Below, piece after piece: positions 62,575 through 64,000 of a stretch of 64,000 nucleotides of DNA. The notes under the pieces are model-generated. The model saw only the letters and a list, made by a program, of their open reading frames with translations, was not told where the DNA came from and made no database searches. Position 1 is the stretch's first letter, and each line of letters begins with the position of its first letter. Made by a program: the position numbers and the translations under genes. Source of the DNA: UKL13-2 sp947085425 (GTDB lineage Bacteria > Pseudomonadota > Gammaproteobacteria > Burkholderiales > Usitatibacteraceae); NCBI GenBank assembly GCA_947085425.1, contig CAMTWK010000002.1, forward strand, positions 73,063 through 137,062. The letters run 5' to 3'.

Positions 62575-63696
62575 TCATTGCCGCCCGGCGACCAATTGAA
62601 ACGATCCAAGCGGCTCTGCCACCCCGTTGATGATGATGTCAACCTGATGTTTGCCGGGATAAAGTTTGCGTGTGGTCATTTCGGCAAGCGAGATTTTTTT
62701 TGCCAGATGCACCCCCTCCCCAACCGCCAGCTTGATGGTCTTGAGTTTGAATACTTTGGCATTGGCGCGGCCATTGGCTTTGACAAAAAACACCGCAAAA
62801 TCCACCACCGCCTGCGCCTCGCGTTTGCCATGGTTGGTGACATCAAAAGCAATCACCACACTGCCGCCGACGGCGGCGCGTTTCGGCGTGATGTGTGCAT
62901 TGGAAATGACCAACGCGGTATTGCCAGCAAAACCCAGCACCGCCAGTGCGCCCTGGTCACCACGCTTGACGGCGCTGCGTAATGCGTGGCGCACAATCCA
63001 GGCGCGCTCGGGGGTGGCGTTTTTCATCCAGCGTTGGGTGACCTCAACCAACAGCGCAGGGTGGTCGCGGCCGATGTCGTTGAGGTTATTCGCCACCGAG
63101 CGGCGCACATACAGCGACGCATCGTCTTTGAGCAATTCGAGCAGCGCCAATACCGGCTGCGGGTCGCGCTGAAATTCGCGCAAGCGTGATGCCCATGGCA
63201 GCCTCGGGCGGGTACATTCGGAAACCAGGCGGCGCACGTGTTCGCTGGGGTCACGCGCCCAAATGGTTAACTGTTCAAGTGTCGCCTGTGGGTGGCGCTC
63301 CAGAAACGGCCGGATGCTAAATTCGGCGGTGAAACGCTGCGTGATCACATATTGCGCCGCCATCGATTCTTCAAAAAAATCGAGACCGTGTTGTGACACA
63401 AACATGGCGTGTGGCAACAACAAAAACGAGGCCATGCTGCCACCTTCACGCTTCTCAATGTTGGCGTCGAGTGACTGCAGCAAAATAGTTGCGGCGGCGG
63501 GAAAGTGTGCGGGCAAATGTTTGGCGAGCACATTGGCGATGTGACGGCCTCGGTCCATTAGCTCGAGCGCAACGTAACCACGCAAAGCGTCTTTGATGAA
63601 CAGCGCCGATGGGAAGGTCGGATGCACCGCCGCAATCATGCGGGCGATGCGCTTGGGGATATCCGGACCGTATTGGTTTTTAAGAGGCTCTGCCAT
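62575..63696 (-). CDS. DNA alkylation repair protein, AlkC-like, with C-terminal Ig-like domain
   Basis: Protein of 373 aa. The first 250 residues are HEAT-like helical repeats of the AlkC/AlkD DNA glycosylase superfamily: YVALELMDRGRHIANVLAKHLP, FSIRPFLERHPQATLEQLTIWARDPSEHVRRLVSECTRPRLPWASRL (in pieces) and LLKDDASLYVRRSVANNLNDIGRDHP. The last 110 residues form a beta-sandwich (AAVGGSVVIAFDVTNHGKREAQAVVDF), as described for AlkC. AlkC-type enzymes excise alkylated bases such as 3-methyladenine. It is the first gene of the minus-strand cluster with the GNAT, HtrA and M28 genes. Confidence 0.88.
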   Translation of the reverse strand: MAEPLKNQYGPDIPKRIARMIAAVHPTFPSALFIKDALRGYVALELMDRGRHIANVLAKHLPAHFPAAATILLQSLDANIEKREGGSMASFLLLPHAMFVSQHGLDFFEESMAAQYVITQRFTAEFSIRPFLERHPQATLEQLTIWARDPSEHVRRLVSECTRPRLPWASRLREFQRDPQPVLALLELLKDDASLYVRRSVANNLNDIGRDHPALLVEVTQRWMKNATPERAWIVRHALRSAVKRGDQGALAVLGFAGNTALVISNAHITPKRAAVGGSVVIAFDVTNHGKREAQAVVDFAVFFVKANGRANAKVFKLKTIKLAVGEGVHLAKKISLAEMTTRKLYPGKHQVDIIINGVAEPLGSFQLVAGRQ

Positions 63697-63935
63697 GCTC
63701 AGATGTTACTGCATGGAGCGATGGGGATCGTGAACTCACTGTTCCCCGAAAGATAAACACAAGGTGGAGAGCGCGTTTTCTGGCATTTGTGGTTGAAATT
63801 GCGCGCAGGATGGCGAGTTGCGATTTTTACCTGGGACGCGAATCAAATAGTCCAGATACGAATGGCACTTACTTAAGGACTTTTCATCGCTAAACCAGCC
63901 ATCATCGCTGCACGTCGATAACCTAACTTGTGTCG
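63697..63935. other. Intergenic region, no gene recognised
   Basis: Upstream of the AlkC-like gene. I see no reading frame with a ribosome-binding site and no RNA gene. It should hold the promoter of the minus-strand cluster, but no convincing -35/-10 pair stands out. Confidence 0.5.
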
Positions 63936-64000
63936 CCCCGGTGGAGTCCGGGACCCAATTTCAATGTTTCCCGTAATTCAATCAACCTTGGACCCCGGCC
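63936..64000. repeat. REP-like palindromic repeat, cut by window end
   Basis: Contains the hairpin CCCGG-tggagt-CCGGG (63937-63952 region) and, at the window edge, TTGGACCCCGGCC, which is inverted against GTCCGGGACCCAA. This is the GGACCCCGG-type intergenic palindrome common in proteobacteria. The right half lies outside the window. Confidence 0.6.

Noticed and set aside
1..64000. CRISPR array, tRNA, rRNA, transposase, integrase or prophage genes
   Set aside because: Reading both strands I found no regularly spaced repeats, no tRNA-like cloverleaf and no such protein signatures; a dedicated RNA search was not possible.

Overview
This window reads as chromosomal DNA of a betaproteobacterium with an outer membrane and a moderate G+C content. 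The main evidence is one long minus-strand block with the order leuC, entericidin-like lipoprotein, leuD, leuB, asd, fimV, truA, trpF, trpB, trpA, accD, folC, SPOR protein, cvpA, purF, metZ. I know this order from Burkholderiales and Neisseriales-type genomes. LpxH, a TonB-dependent receptor and many exported proteins confirm a Gram-negative envelope. The species cannot be named from the sequence alone. I found no rRNA, tRNA, CRISPR array, transposase or prophage module.

Layout. Bases 1-3686 (+) carry envelope genes: a TPR protein cut by the window start, an L,D-transpeptidase with a matching C-terminal domain, an exported cyclophilin and lpxH. Bases 3665-8681 hold surface-glycan functions: a zinc-ribbon methyltransferase (+), then a minus-strand operon of a GT-C-like membrane glycosyltransferase, a DPM1-like GT2 enzyme and a GtrA-like protein. 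Bases 8698-26719 (-) are the conserved biosynthetic block for methionine, purine, folate, fatty acid, tryptophan and leucine, with the polar hub protein FimV inside it. Bases 26720-27627 have no gene but hold two repeat elements.

Bases 27628-38851 are mixed small transcription units: prolyl aminopeptidase, a Nudix CoA pyrophosphatase, a zeta-class glutathione transferase, a GDSL esterase, a small protein behind a Fur-box-like palindrome, a quinone oxidoreductase, a second cyclophilin, a TonB receptor, a DODA-type dioxygenase and others. Bases 38891-56757 are rich in peptide uptake and breakdown: three family-5 solute-binding proteins, a complete Dpp/Opp-type ABC transporter, an M61 peptidase, gamma-glutamyltransferase and succinate-semialdehyde dehydrogenase. 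Also here are a lipoprotein FKBP, a CinA-like protein, YceI, Hsp15 and an HslV-like peptidase without HslU. Bases 56796-63696 hold two alpha/beta hydrolases, a DUF1993 protein and a minus-strand cluster of an AlkC-like repair protein, a GNAT enzyme, an HtrA protease and an M28 peptidase.

The most unusual signal is a family of three dispersed, colinear elements of about 251 bp (18174-18424, 27292-27543, 45883-46133). They have 17-bp terminal inverted repeats and conserved internal hairpins but no conserved reading frame. Two of the three abut the stop codon of a gene (truA, ggt) with the same end. Other items worth a second look are a dispersed palindromic repeat that supplies the ggt signal-peptide codons, a twin operator-like repeat around the fimV -10 box, and a Fur-like palindrome in front of an unrecognised 96-aa protein.
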